Position numbers and translations under genes: made by a program
Source: Changshengia sp963803165
Lineage (GTDB): Bacteria > Chloroflexota > Dormibacteria > Aeolococcales > Aeolococcaceae
Reading direction: 5' to 3'
Length of the DNA: 64,000 nucleotides
NCBI GenBank assembly: GCA_963803165.1
Contig: CAWDLK010000004.1
Span: 310,001-374,000 of the forward strand
The notes under the pieces: generated by a model
The model's input: only the letters and a program-made list of their open reading frames with translations
What the model was told of the DNA's origin: nothing
The model's database searches: none
Shown: positions 22,204 to 31,372 of the stretch, in pieces
How the letters are laid out: each line of letters begins with the position of its first letter
Position numbering within the stretch: position 1 is the stretch's first letter

Positions 22204-22719
22204 ATGACCTCCAACGACGACCCGGCCGGAGGTCCGCGTCCTCCCCAGCCCCAGCCCCGGCCGCCGCAGCCTCCGCCCCCGGGGCATCCCCCCTACCCGG
22301 CGCCCTACCCGTATCCCCCGCCCTACTGGATGGCGCCCGGCCTCGCCCCTCCTCCCCGATCGACCGGAGGGATGGGGACTGCCTCCGGGATCCTCGGCAT
22401 CGTCGGGTTCGCGATGGCGATCATCCCGACGGTCTACTGGTTCTTCTACAAGGTGTCGGTGATCGGCGCCCAGACCTACAGCGGTGTCTCGGGGGTGAAC
22501 ACGCTGATGGGGCTCGACTTCGTGGTCGCCACCCTGGCGATAGTCTTCGGCGCCGTGAGCCTGGCCCGAGCCGGCAGCCCCGCTGCGCAGGGCAGCGGTC
22601 TCGCGCGCGTCGGACTGGCCCTCGGCGTGATCTCCCTGGTGCTCGCGGTGATCTTCCTGCCCCTGGTCATCTCGGCGGGCAACACCGCCAGCTGCACGGC
22701 CTATCCGGGCAGCTGCTGA
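22204..22719 (+). CDS. Second DUF4190-like membrane protein
   Basis: 171 residues. It has the same architecture as its upstream neighbour: a 50-residue Pro-rich head (QPQPRPPQPPPPGHPPY), then hydrophobic segments SGILGIVGFAMAIIPTVYWF, LDFVVATLAIVFGAVSLARA and LGVISLVLAVIFLPLVISAG. Both end with a Cys-containing tail (SCYGAGC versus SCTAYPGSC), suggesting a recent tandem duplication or a shared extracytoplasmic disulphide. Same operon. Confidence 0.7.
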   Translation: MTSNDDPAGGPRPPQPQPRPPQPPPPGHPPYPAPYPYPPPYWMAPGLAPPPRSTGGMGTASGILGIVGFAMAIIPTVYWFFYKVSVIGAQTYSGVSGVNTLMGLDFVVATLAIVFGAVSLARAGSPAAQGSGLARVGLALGVISLVLAVIFLPLVISAGNTASCTAYPGSC

Positions 22720-22733
22720 CCGGGGCGGGCGCC

Positions 22734-23537
22734 TCAGCCCCCGGCGACACCCTCCCAGCGGGGCACTCCCCGGGGCTCCCCCGTGGGCTCCTGCGTGGGT
22801 TCCGCGACCAGGCCGGGCTTCATCGCGTTGAGCTCCGCGATCATCAGCGCCCACACCTCCTCGGTCAGCGGGAAGGGGGCTTCCAGCGTCGCCCAGCCCA
22901 CCCCGAGGGGGAGCAGCACCGAGCGCGACGGCGACGGGCGCTCGGCACCTCGGCTCACCGGTTCGACGGATCCTCCCCGGCCTGACAGCTTCCGTGTGCT
23001 CCGTGCCGACATACCCCTGTGATCCTCCGTCGCAGCATCCGATCCGCCGCCGCCAACCCTATCAGGTGAGGTGAGGCCCGCAAACGCGAAGGTCCGCTTC
23101 ACCTGGCCGATAAAATCGTCCGAGCCACTCGGGGTAAAGCCGCGATCCCGAATCAGCCAGAGACGCAGTCGGGCGTCGGCGGGCGGCTCGCCGCCGTACT
23201 TCCTCCAGACCTCCTGGTGGATCTCCGGCAGGAGGGCGGCACTCTGGATGTCCGCGTCCCGGGCCGCGGAGCCCGTGTCGTCGAGCAGGATCTCCAGGGC
23301 CAGATCCGTCAGCCGGGCCCGCCGCGTCGCCCCGGCCCCCTCGTCGATCATGAGGCCGAACTTCTTGAGGGCCGCCAGGACGACGCCGCCGGCCCCACTC
23401 CGTGGCTTGAGACCCCAGTCGCCGTAGAGGCTGTCGACGGCTCCCGCCTCCCTCCCCTCGTGCTCGTAGATCGACCGCGCCCGATCGAGCGCCGTCGCCA
23501 GGTCGATCCCGGGGTAGCTCGGGCTGCGCGCTTTCAT
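22734..23537 (-). CDS. Hypothetical protein with winged-helix-like N-terminal domain
   Basis: 267 residues from ATG 23535-23537 (GGGGAT eight bases upstream). The first ~155 residues form a compact helical domain (DLATALDRARSIYEHEGREA, GVVLAALKKFGLMIDEGAGA, RLTDLALEILLDD). This resembles proteins that predict a wHTH fold and often sit beside phage or defence genes. A disordered linker and a short C-terminal segment (GWATLEAPFPLTEEVWALMI) follow. No confident family. Flanked upstream by a 266-base gene-free gap. Confidence 0.6.
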   Translation of the reverse strand: MKARSPSYPGIDLATALDRARSIYEHEGREAGAVDSLYGDWGLKPRSGAGGVVLAALKKFGLMIDEGAGATRRARLTDLALEILLDDTGSAARDADIQSAALLPEIHQEVWRKYGGEPPADARLRLWLIRDRGFTPSGSDDFIGQVKRTFAFAGLTSPDRVGGGGSDAATEDHRGMSARSTRKLSGRGGSVEPVSRGAERPSPSRSVLLPLGVGWATLEAPFPLTEEVWALMIAELNAMKPGLVAEPTQEPTGEPRGVPRWEGVAGG

Positions 23538-23803
23538 TGCCGATCCCCTATCCCAATGCCTACCAATCTCGGTCGGTAGACCCCCGAGGAGCCGTCCTCG
23601 ATCCGCCCCGTGCCCGCTGCCAATCTCGTCGATGCTGAGAGATAAAACGTATCGGAAGGCCTACCGCAAATGCGCCCAATCAGCCACGTGGGGAGGGTCA
23701 TCCGCATCCAATCCCGGTGGTGGGATCACCCAGGATCATGGGCGCATCATAGCCGCCCCCCGCCGGTCGTGGAGGGTTGCGACGAGACCGGCGGAGCGGA
23801 CCC

Positions 23804-26234
23804 TCAGACCACCAGGCTGACGATGCGGTCGGGAACGGCGACCACCTTGCGGGGCCGGCTCCCGCCCAGCAGCTCGACGATGCGGGGCTGGGCCAGGGCG
23901 AGGCGTTCGAGCTCCCCGGCGGGGGTCCCCGCGGGGCACTCGAAGGTCGCCCGCAGCCGCCCGTTCACCTGCACGGCGACGGTCACCCGGGTCTCGGCGC
24001 CCAGCGCCGGATCGTGCTCCGGCCATGGCGCCCGGTGCACCGAGCCCCTCTCACCGAGCCGCGCCCAGAGCTCCTCGGTGATGTGGGGGGCAAAGGGAGC
24101 GAGCAGCTGCACCAGGGTGCGCGCGTCGATCCGCCGCGCCGTGCCCTCGCGCGCCTCGTCGTCCATCGCCCGGGCCAGCTCGTGGAGCGCCGCGATCGCG
24201 CTGTTGTAGTGGAGGGACTCGATGGCGGTCTCGACGGCGGCGATGGTCCGGTGGCGGCGCCGCTCCCGATCGGTGTCCCCGGCCTCGTCGGCGGCGGCCA
24301 GCTGCACGCAGCGCCACACCCGCTCCAGGAAGCGGCTCTGGCCGAGCATCCCGCGCTCGTTCCACTCCCCGCCCTCGAGGAAGGGGCCCAGGAACATCAG
24401 ATGGAGACGGAGGGCGTCGGCGCCGTGCCTTGCCATGTAGGCGTCGGGGTTGACGACGTTGCCCTTGCTCTTCGACATCTTGCCGCCCGAGAAGGTAAGC
24501 AGACCGTGCGCTCGGAAGCGCACGAAGGGCTCCGGCGTGGGCACGTGGCCCATCTCGTGGAGGGCGCGCATGAGGAAGCGCGCGTACATGAGGTGGAGCA
24601 CGGCGTGCTCGTTGCCGCCGATGTACATGTCCACGGGCAGCCAGTGCCGGGTCCGCTCCGGGTCGAGGGCACGATCGTCGAAGTCCGTCGACGGGTAGCG
24701 CATGAAGTACCACCCGGAGTCGAGGAAGTTGTCGTTGACGTCGGTCTCCCGCCGGGAGGGCTCGCCGCAGACCGGGCAGGGGACGTTGACCCACGCCTCG
24801 ACCTGGGCGAGTGGGGAGACCCCGGTGCCCAGCGGGCGGAAGTCCTTCACCTCGGGGAGGAGCACCGGCAGGTCGGACTCGGGAACGCCGACCGGGCCGT
24901 GCACCGGGCAGTGGATGATGGGCAGCGGCGGTCCCCAGTACCGCTGGCGCGAGATGATCCAGTCGCGCAGCCGGAACTGCACGTGGCCACGGCCCACGCC
25001 GCGCGCCTCGAGCAGCTCCACCACCCTGCGCCTGCCCTCGACCGACGGCGTGCCGTCGAGGGGGCCGGAGTTGACCATCGGCCCCTCCCCGGTCCACGCC
25101 CCGGCCGCGACATCGCCACCGCCGATCACCTCGACGATGCGGCAGCCCGTGCGCCCGGGCAAACTGCCAGTCCCGCTCGTCGTGCCCGGGCACGGCCATG
25201 ATCGCCCCGGTGCCGTAGCCGCCGAGGACGTAGGGCGCGGCCCAGACCGGCATCTCCTCGCCGGTGAGCGGGTGCACGGCGCGAGTGCCGAGGTCGATGC
25301 CCACCGAGAAGTCCGGCTCCACGTCGGGCCCGGGCAGCGCAGCCCGCCACTCCTCCACGGCGGTGCGGCGGTCGGCAGCGACGAACGCGTCGAGCTGGGG
25401 GTGATCCGCCCCGATGACCAGGAAGGTGGCACCGAAGAGAGTGTCGGGCCGGGTGGTGAAGACGGTGACCTGGTCGCGGGCGCAGCCCTTGAGCCTGAAG
25501 TCGATGAGGGCGCCCTCGCTGCGCCCGATCCAGTTGCGCTGCGCCAGCTTGGTCCGCTCGCTCCAGTCCAGCCCGTCCAGGGCGTCGAGCATCTCCTGCG
25601 CGTAGCGGGTGGTCCGGATGAACCACTGCTTGAGGAAGCGGGTCTCCACGGCGGTGCCGCAGCGCTCGCAGTGCCCGCTCAGCACCTGCTCATCGGCCAG
25701 CACGGTGAGGCAGGACGGGCACCAGTTGACCGGGCCCTCGCGATGCTCGGCGAGCCCGGCTTTGAAGAGCTGGAGGAAGACCCACTGGGTCCAGCGATAG
25801 TAGGCGGGGCTGGTGGTGTCGACCTCGTGCGACCAATCGACACCGAGGCCGAGCTTCTTGAGCTGCTGCTCCCGGAAGTACTCGACGTTGCGGGCGGTCA
25901 GGGTGGCCGGGTGCTCACCGACCTTGAGCGCGTAATTCTCGGAGTGGATCCCGAAGGCGTCGAAGCCCAGCGGCTCGAAGACGTCGTCCCCCTTCTGGCG
26001 CCGGTAGCGGCCGTAGATGTCCGCTCCGGTGAAGGCGTAGGCGTTGCCGATGTGCAGCTTCTCCGCCGAGGGGTAGGGGAACATCATGAGGCAGTAGAAG
26101 GGTCGGGCACCCTCCATGTCGGCGCGGTAGGTCTGCCGCTCCGCCCAGATCCGCTGCCACTTGGCGTCGAGGGCGGGCAGGTCGAGGCGGTCGATCCTGG
26201 GGGCGGGGGAGGGAGGGGACGCCGGGCTCTCCAT
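23804..26234 (-). pseudogene. leuS: Leucyl-tRNA synthetase, full length but with a one-base frameshift
   Basis: The N-terminal frame runs from ATG 26232-26234 (nine bases after TACTCT) through the class I HIGH-type motif KLHIGNAYAF and the editing domain to DWQFARAHGLP. Near 25139-25141 one extra base shifts the frame. The other frame resumes immediately with IVEVIGGG and contains GGKMSKSKGNVVNPDAYMAR and the C-terminal anticodon-binding domain ending RIVSLVV. Nothing is missing; deleting one base restores about 810 residues. As the enzyme is essential, a sequencing or assembly error is the likeliest cause. Cytoplasmic, charges tRNA-Leu. Confidence 0.9.
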
Positions 26235-26347
26235 TGGCGGCACAGAGTACCGCGTCGCCGCGTCCACGCCCGGCGAGCCGGCCACCCCGCGCCGGCTCCC
26301 GCGCAGGTGCCCGGCGGGTCGGCTCCCGGTCCTGCTAGCGTAAGTTC

Positions 26348-27700
26348 GTGACCCGCTTCCCGGGCCCCGTGGCAGCCGTGGCGCTGCTGCTCGCCGGCTG
26401 TGCCGCCGCTCCGGTGACCGCGCCGGCGACCCACCGGCCGGGACCGGCGGCCACGGCGACCGCCCCGCCGCCCACCGCCATCCCGGCGACCCCGTCGGCG
26501 ACCCGGACCGTGACGGCCGCCACCGATGCCTTCGCCGCCCAGATCGTCAGCGGCGCCTTCGACGCCCAGTGGAGCGAGCTGGCTCCAGAGGCTCAGGCAC
26601 TGTGGCCAGGGCAGAGCGCGCGGACCGCCATGCTGCAGGCCAAGTTCTCGGGCGCCGCCATCACCTCCATCGACCTCGGCCCGCCCACCGAGGGGGTCAC
26701 CTGGTACGACCCCGAGAGCCCCGCCGTCTCCGTCTCCGACACCTGGCGGTTCCCGGTGCAGGTGACCTTCGCCAACCCCGGAGCGCTCAACCCGCCGGGG
26801 GTGGCGGCGCTCTTCTCGATGACCCAGATCTCGGTGGAATACGACGCCGCCACCGGTCTGGCCCAGGTGGTGGGTGAGGGCCCCGCCTCGATGGACGCGC
26901 CGGTGATCGTCCCGGCCACCGTGGCGCCCCGCCAGGTCGACGTCCCCCTCTTCATGTACCACCTGGTCGAGAACCAGCAGCCCCAGAGGAGCGCCTACGG
27001 GGGCAACACCTACGGCTGGGAGATCGACGTGGGGCTGACGACGCTGACCAGCCAGTTCCAGGCGGAGATGGCCTACGCGCACTCGATCGGCGCCGCCAGC
27101 ATCTCGCTGCCGCACCTGGCCGACGCTCTCCTCTACGGGCTGCCCCTGCCGCCGCATTCGTTCGTGGTCACCTTCGACGACGGCCGGCTGAGCCAGTGGA
27201 CCAACGCGGCGCCGATCCTTCGCGAGTACGGGTTCACCGCGGTCTTCTTCCCCTGCACCGCCCTGATCGGCGGCGTCTACGGCCCCCAGCAGTACATGAC
27301 CGCGGCCGAGATCCGCGAGCTGGCCAGCACCGGCTTCTCGGTCGGGGACCACACCCTCAAGGACAACGTCGCCCTCTGGAACGGACTGGCGACCGCCCAG
27401 CAGCTCCAGGTGGTCACGGACCAGAGCAAGACCACCCTGGAGAGCCTGGTCGGCGGTCAGCCCATCCAGTTCATCGCCTACAGCGGTCTCTGGCCGGGGC
27501 CGAGCCAGTTCTCCGACAGCACCCTGGAGCAGCCGCTCTTCTCGACCCTCCGCGGCTACGGCTACGTGGGTGGGCTGCAGGATCTCGACGACCCCACCGA
27601 TACCGACTACAGCACCGCGCTCTGGCAGCTCCCCCGGGTCCGGGTGGGACTGGGGACGACCACCGCCGGCTGGGGGACCTGGGTGGAGCGCGCGGCGTGA
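26348..27700 (+). CDS. Lipoprotein polysaccharide deacetylase (NodB-like)
   Basis: 450 residues from GTG 26348, six bases after TAGCGT. Signal sequence with lipobox LLLAGC (Cys about residue 18), a Pro/Thr linker, a ~130-residue domain of unknown type, then a NodB catalytic domain: MT1 FVVTFDDG (Asp-Asp) and MT2-like SVGDHTLKDN (H-x-x-x-N/D variant), and YSGLWPGPSQF. It would deacetylate an extracellular glycan from the outer face of the membrane. The stop overlaps the bioF GTG (GTGA), so the two are coupled. Confidence 0.85.
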   Translation: MTRFPGPVAAVALLLAGCAAAPVTAPATHRPGPAATATAPPPTAIPATPSATRTVTAATDAFAAQIVSGAFDAQWSELAPEAQALWPGQSARTAMLQAKFSGAAITSIDLGPPTEGVTWYDPESPAVSVSDTWRFPVQVTFANPGALNPPGVAALFSMTQISVEYDAATGLAQVVGEGPASMDAPVIVPATVAPRQVDVPLFMYHLVENQQPQRSAYGGNTYGWEIDVGLTTLTSQFQAEMAYAHSIGAASISLPHLADALLYGLPLPPHSFVVTFDDGRLSQWTNAAPILREYGFTAVFFPCTALIGGVYGPQQYMTAAEIRELASTGFSVGDHTLKDNVALWNGLATAQQLQVVTDQSKTTLESLVGGQPIQFIAYSGLWPGPSQFSDSTLEQPLFSTLRGYGYVGGLQDLDDPTDTDYSTALWQLPRVRVGLGTTTAGWGTWVERAA

Positions 27701-28875
27701 CCACCATGCCCGCGCCCCCCTCGCCGCTCAGCTGGGCCGAACAGACCCTGCGCGCCGAGGAGCGGGCCGGGCTGCTCCGCCGGCTGCGCCAGCGCGAGGG
27801 CGGCAGCGCGCCTCGCTGCATCGTCGACGGCAGGGCGGTGGTCGTCTTCAGCTCCAACGACTATCTCGGCCTCGCCACCCACCCCGCGGTGCGCGAGGCC
27901 GCCTCCCGAGCGGCGCTCACCGAGGGGGTGGGTGCCACCGGGTCGCGCCATCTCTCCGGCTGCCACCGGGCGATCGCCGGCCTCGAGGAGGCCCTGGCGG
28001 ATTTCCTCGGCGCCGCGACCGCCACCGTCGCGCCCAGCGGGTACGCCGCCAACGTCGCCGTCCTCGAGGCGCTGGGCGGCCCGGACGCCACCATCCTGAG
28101 CGACGCCGCCAACCACGCCTCCCTGATCGACGGCTGCCGCGCGTCGCGGGCGCGGGTCGAGGTGTACGGCCACCGCGACCTCGCCGACCTCGAACGGAGG
28201 CTGCGGGGTGCCGCGGGGCGGCCGATCGTGGTCACCAACTCGCTCTTCTCCATGGACGGCGACGCCGCCGACCTCGCGGGCCTGGACCGCCTGGCCCGGC
28301 GGCACGGCGCGTGGCTGGTCGTCGACGAGGCCCACGCCCTGGGCACCACCGGACCGGGCGGGCGCGGCCTCGCCGTCGAGCAGGGCGTGGCCGGCGACCA
28401 CGTGGTCCGGGTGGTCACGTTCTCCAAGGCCCTGGGAGCGGCCGGAGCCGCGGTCTGCGGCTCCGCACCCCTGCACCAGCTGCTCCTGCAGCGTGGCCGC
28501 GCCCTGATCTTCTCCACCGCTCCCCCACACCCGACGGTCGCCGCCGCCGCGGCGGCCCTGCGGGTCCTGGCCGCGGAGCCGGAGCGCGTCGTCCGCGTCC
28601 AGGCCAACGGGCGGCTGCTCCGGGCCCGGATCGGCGACGCGGCCGCCCCGGGGGCGCACCCCGACTCCCCCATCGTCGCCGTCGTGGTGGGCGACCCGGA
28701 GGTGACCATGAGGCTCGACGCCGGGCTCTGGGAGCGCGGCTACCTGGTCCAGGGGGTGCGTCCACCGACGGTGCCGCCCGGAACCAGCCGGTTGCGGCTG
28801 GTGGCGAGCGCCCTCCACACCGAGGCGGAAATCGAGGGGGTCGCGTCGACGTTGCGATCCCTGCTCGCCGGGTGA
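27697..28875 (+). CDS. bioF: 8-amino-7-oxononanoate synthase
   Basis: 392 residues from GTG 27697 (ATG at 27706 also possible). It is a PLP-dependent alpha-oxoamine synthase: FSSNDYLGLA, SRHLSGCHRAIAGLEEALADF, LVVDEAHALGTTGPGG and the PLP lysine in VTFSKALGAAG (Lys244). It joins pimeloyl-thioester and alanine in biotin synthesis. Coupled upstream to a deacetylase lipoprotein and downstream to bioDA (ATGA overlap), so the three form one operon. Could act on another acyl thioester, but the bioDA neighbour makes BioF secure. Confidence 0.93.
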   Translation: MTTMPAPPSPLSWAEQTLRAEERAGLLRRLRQREGGSAPRCIVDGRAVVVFSSNDYLGLATHPAVREAASRAALTEGVGATGSRHLSGCHRAIAGLEEALADFLGAATATVAPSGYAANVAVLEALGGPDATILSDAANHASLIDGCRASRARVEVYGHRDLADLERRLRGAAGRPIVVTNSLFSMDGDAADLAGLDRLARRHGAWLVVDEAHALGTTGPGGRGLAVEQGVAGDHVVRVVTFSKALGAAGAAVCGSAPLHQLLLQRGRALIFSTAPPHPTVAAAAAALRVLAAEPERVVRVQANGRLLRARIGDAAAPGAHPDSPIVAVVVGDPEVTMRLDAGLWERGYLVQGVRPPTVPPGTSRLRLVASALHTEAEIEGVASTLRSLLAG

Positions 28876-30878
28876 TGGGCAGGATCGTCGCCGTCACCGG
28901 GACCGGGACGGGCGTGGGCAAGACCGTCCTCACCGCCGCCCTCTGCTCGGCTCTGCGACGCCACGGGATGGACTGCAAGGCGGTGAAGGCGGTGGCGACG
29001 GGGGTGCCGCCGGGCGAGGACGGAGAGGATGCGGAGCTGCTCCGCATCGCCTCCGGCGGGAGCGATCGCGCCGTGCTGGAGACCTTCGTCCTGCCCCGCT
29101 CACCGCTCGCGGCCGCGGCTGCGGAGGGGCGGGAGCTGGACCTCGAGGCCCTCGCCCGCACCGTGGAGGCGCGCGCGGCCGAGTGCGACCTGCTCCTGGT
29201 CGAGGGTGTCGGGGGCCTGCTGGTCCCGCTCACCCCGCGCCGCACGGTCCGCGACCTGCTGCGCCGCCTCGACGTGGAGGTCGTCATCGCCGCCCTGCCC
29301 GGGCTGGGGACGATCAACCACACCGCGCTCACCGTCGAGGCGGCCCGGGGAGCCGGGCTGCGCCTGCTCGGGGTGGTGCTGGTCGACGCCGAGGGCGACC
29401 AGGACCCGGAGCTGGTGGCGGAGAACGCCGCCCGGATCGCCGCGCAGTGCGGCACCCCGGTGCTGGGCGTCGTGCCCCACCTCGGCGACGTGACCGACCT
29501 GGCGGCCCTGGCCGACGCCGGGGATGCCCTCGACCTCGCGGCGCTGCTCGCGCCGCGGCCCGATGCGACCGCCAGGGTGGTGGCGGCCGACCGCCGCCAC
29601 GCCTGGCACCCCTTCACGCAGACCAGTGAGTGGCGGCAGGAGTCCCCGCTCGTCATCCGCTCGGGCGAGGGCTGCTGGCTGGTCGACGAGGCCGGCCGGC
29701 GCTACCTCGACGGGATCAGCAGCCTCTGGTGCACCGTCCACGGCCACGCCCACCCGGCCCTGGACCGCGCCGCGCGAGAGCAGCTGGGCCGGATCGCCCA
29801 CAGCACCTTCCTCGGCCAGACCCATGCGCCCGGCGCCCTGCTCGCCGAGGAGCTGGCCGCGGTCGCCCCGGAGGGGCTCGAACGCGTCTTCTACTGCGAG
29901 GCGGGGGCGGCGGCGGTCGAGGCCGCGCTCCGGATCGCCCTGCTCGCGCAGCGGCACGGCGGCCACCCGGAGCGGACCGACTTCGTCGCCCTCGGCGACG
30001 CCTACCACGGCGACACCGCCGGGGCGGTGAGCGTGGGCCGCAGCGAGCCGTTCCACACCGGCCTCGACCCCATCCTCTTCGCCGCCCGCACCATCCCCAG
30101 CCCCCACCTGGACGAGGCGGCCTCGCTCCGAGCCCTGGCCGGCCTCCTCGAGCGGCAGGGGGACCGGGTGGCCGCCCTGATCGTCGAGCCCCGGGTCCAG
30201 GCGGCGTCGGGGATGCTCACCCACAGTGACGGCTGGCTCCGTAAGGCGGCGGGCCTCGCCCGGCGTCACGGCGCCCTGCTCATCGCCGACGAGGTGGCCA
30301 CCGGCTTCGGCCGGACCGGAGACCTCTTCGCCGTCGCCGGCGCCGCGGTGCAGCCCGACATCCTCTGCCTGGGCAAGGGGCTGAGCGGCGGCTATCTCCC
30401 GCTCTCGGCGGTGCTGGTCACCGAGGAGGTCTTCGACCGCTTCACCGGGACGCACACCGAGCACCGCACCCTCTACTACGGGCACACCTACACCGGCAAC
30501 CCGGTGGCCTGCGCGGTCGCCCGCGCGTCCCTGCGCCTCTTCGACGAGGAGGGCACCCTGGGGTCGGCCCGGCGGCTGGCGGCCACCCTGGGGCGGCTGC
30601 TCGCCGAGCGCGTCGCGCCCCTGCCCGGGGTGTTCGAGATCCGCCGCCGTGGGGTGATGACCGGGATCGAGCTGCGCCGCGGGCGCTCACCCTTCGCCGC
30701 CGAGCTGCGGGTGGGGCGGCGGGTGATCCTGGCGGCACGCGAGCGAGGGGTGGTGGTCCGTCCGCTCGCCGACACGGTGGTCCTCAATCCCCCGCTCATC
30801 CTGAGCGACGGCGAGGCGGAGGTGCTGGTCGGCGCAGTGGCCGAGTCCATCAGCGAGGTCGTGGGCCGGCTGGGCTGA
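28875..30878 (+). CDS. bioDA: BioD-BioA fusion: dethiobiotin synthetase + DAPA aminotransferase
   Basis: One 667-residue open frame. Residues 1 to about 225 are BioD: P-loop GTGTGVGKTVLTAALC, KAVKAVATG and LLVEGVGGLLVPL. From about residue 236 a complete BioA follows: the signature WHPFTQTSEW (Trp244), DGISSLWCTVHGHAHP, ADEVATGFGRTGDLFA and the PLP lysine in LGKGLSGGYLPL (Lys501). BioA makes 7,8-diaminopelargonate, which BioD carboxylates, so substrate could pass between domains. The order BioD-BioA is as in the plant BIO3-BIO1 enzyme; in bacteria the genes are normally separate. No frameshift or stop between domains. Confidence 0.93.
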   Translation: MGRIVAVTGTGTGVGKTVLTAALCSALRRHGMDCKAVKAVATGVPPGEDGEDAELLRIASGGSDRAVLETFVLPRSPLAAAAAEGRELDLEALARTVEARAAECDLLLVEGVGGLLVPLTPRRTVRDLLRRLDVEVVIAALPGLGTINHTALTVEAARGAGLRLLGVVLVDAEGDQDPELVAENAARIAAQCGTPVLGVVPHLGDVTDLAALADAGDALDLAALLAPRPDATARVVAADRRHAWHPFTQTSEWRQESPLVIRSGEGCWLVDEAGRRYLDGISSLWCTVHGHAHPALDRAAREQLGRIAHSTFLGQTHAPGALLAEELAAVAPEGLERVFYCEAGAAAVEAALRIALLAQRHGGHPERTDFVALGDAYHGDTAGAVSVGRSEPFHTGLDPILFAARTIPSPHLDEAASLRALAGLLERQGDRVAALIVEPRVQAASGMLTHSDGWLRKAAGLARRHGALLIADEVATGFGRTGDLFAVAGAAVQPDILCLGKGLSGGYLPLSAVLVTEEVFDRFTGTHTEHRTLYYGHTYTGNPVACAVARASLRLFDEEGTLGSARRLAATLGRLLAERVAPLPGVFEIRRRGVMTGIELRRGRSPFAAELRVGRRVILAARERGVVVRPLADTVVLNPPLILSDGEAEVLVGAVAESISEVVGRLG

Positions 30879-31372
30879 CCCCGCCGCGGATCCCGCCTCC
30901 TCCATCGCCGCTCGCGGCTCTGCGGCTATCGAGGTCCCACACAGCCTCGGCGTAGTGCAGATGCCTGCGCGGGGGGATGCAGATGCACCCGGCCGGGGAC
31001 GCCGGCTGACAGCCACCGACAGACGTCGGTGAAATCGAGTGCATTCGTGTGCCCGATGAGGGACATCCGCGTCTAGGCGACGCGAGGGCCCGAAAAGCAC
31101 GATGGCCGCGCAGACCGAGAGGTTGCAGACGAAGTGGCGGACCTCGGGACAGGGTCCCGCACCGCCGGGTGTCGAGCACACGGAGGAATGCGGCGTGATC
31201 AACAGCTGGGACTGACCCCAACAGGAAATTCCTCATCCCCTTCGGGCGGGCGCCGCAGGGCGACCTACATCCGGCGCCCGCCCATCCGCCCCCTCGGCGG
31301 GAGACCGGGTCGCGTTTCCTCGATCGGCCCGGCGTTGAGCCCGCGAGGGCAACCGGAGCGAAACGGATCCTC
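30879..31372. other. Gene-free stretch between bioDA and the MFS gene
   Basis: 494 bases without a credible gene or RNA. It contains a long perfect hairpin (31244-31283) and short direct repeats such as CAGATGC (at about 30958 and 30979). Otherwise nothing recognised. Confidence 0.5.
31244..31283. promoter_or_regulatory. 12-bp perfect inverted repeat before the MFS gene
   Basis: GGGCGGGCGCCG and CGGCGCCCGCCC are perfect complements separated by 16 bases, ending 89 bases before the GTG at 31373. It could be a leader hairpin or a dimer-binding operator; there is no T tract for a terminator. Confidence 0.4.

Noticed and set aside
23632..23820. Short plus-strand frame (MLRDKTYRKAYRK...) in the gap before leuS
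   Set aside because: No ribosome site, promoter-like hexamer or recognisable domain, and it soon runs into sequence antisense to the leuS end.
26235..26347. T-box leader for leuS
   Set aside because: The gap to the divergent gene is about 110 bases and the candidate -10 is nine bases before the leuS start; no T-box sequence is visible.
24702..26351. 549-codon open frame on the plus strand opposite leuS
   Set aside because: It is the antisense shadow of a GC-rich gene; leuS on the minus strand has all the synthetase motifs, and the plus frame has no domain or start signal.
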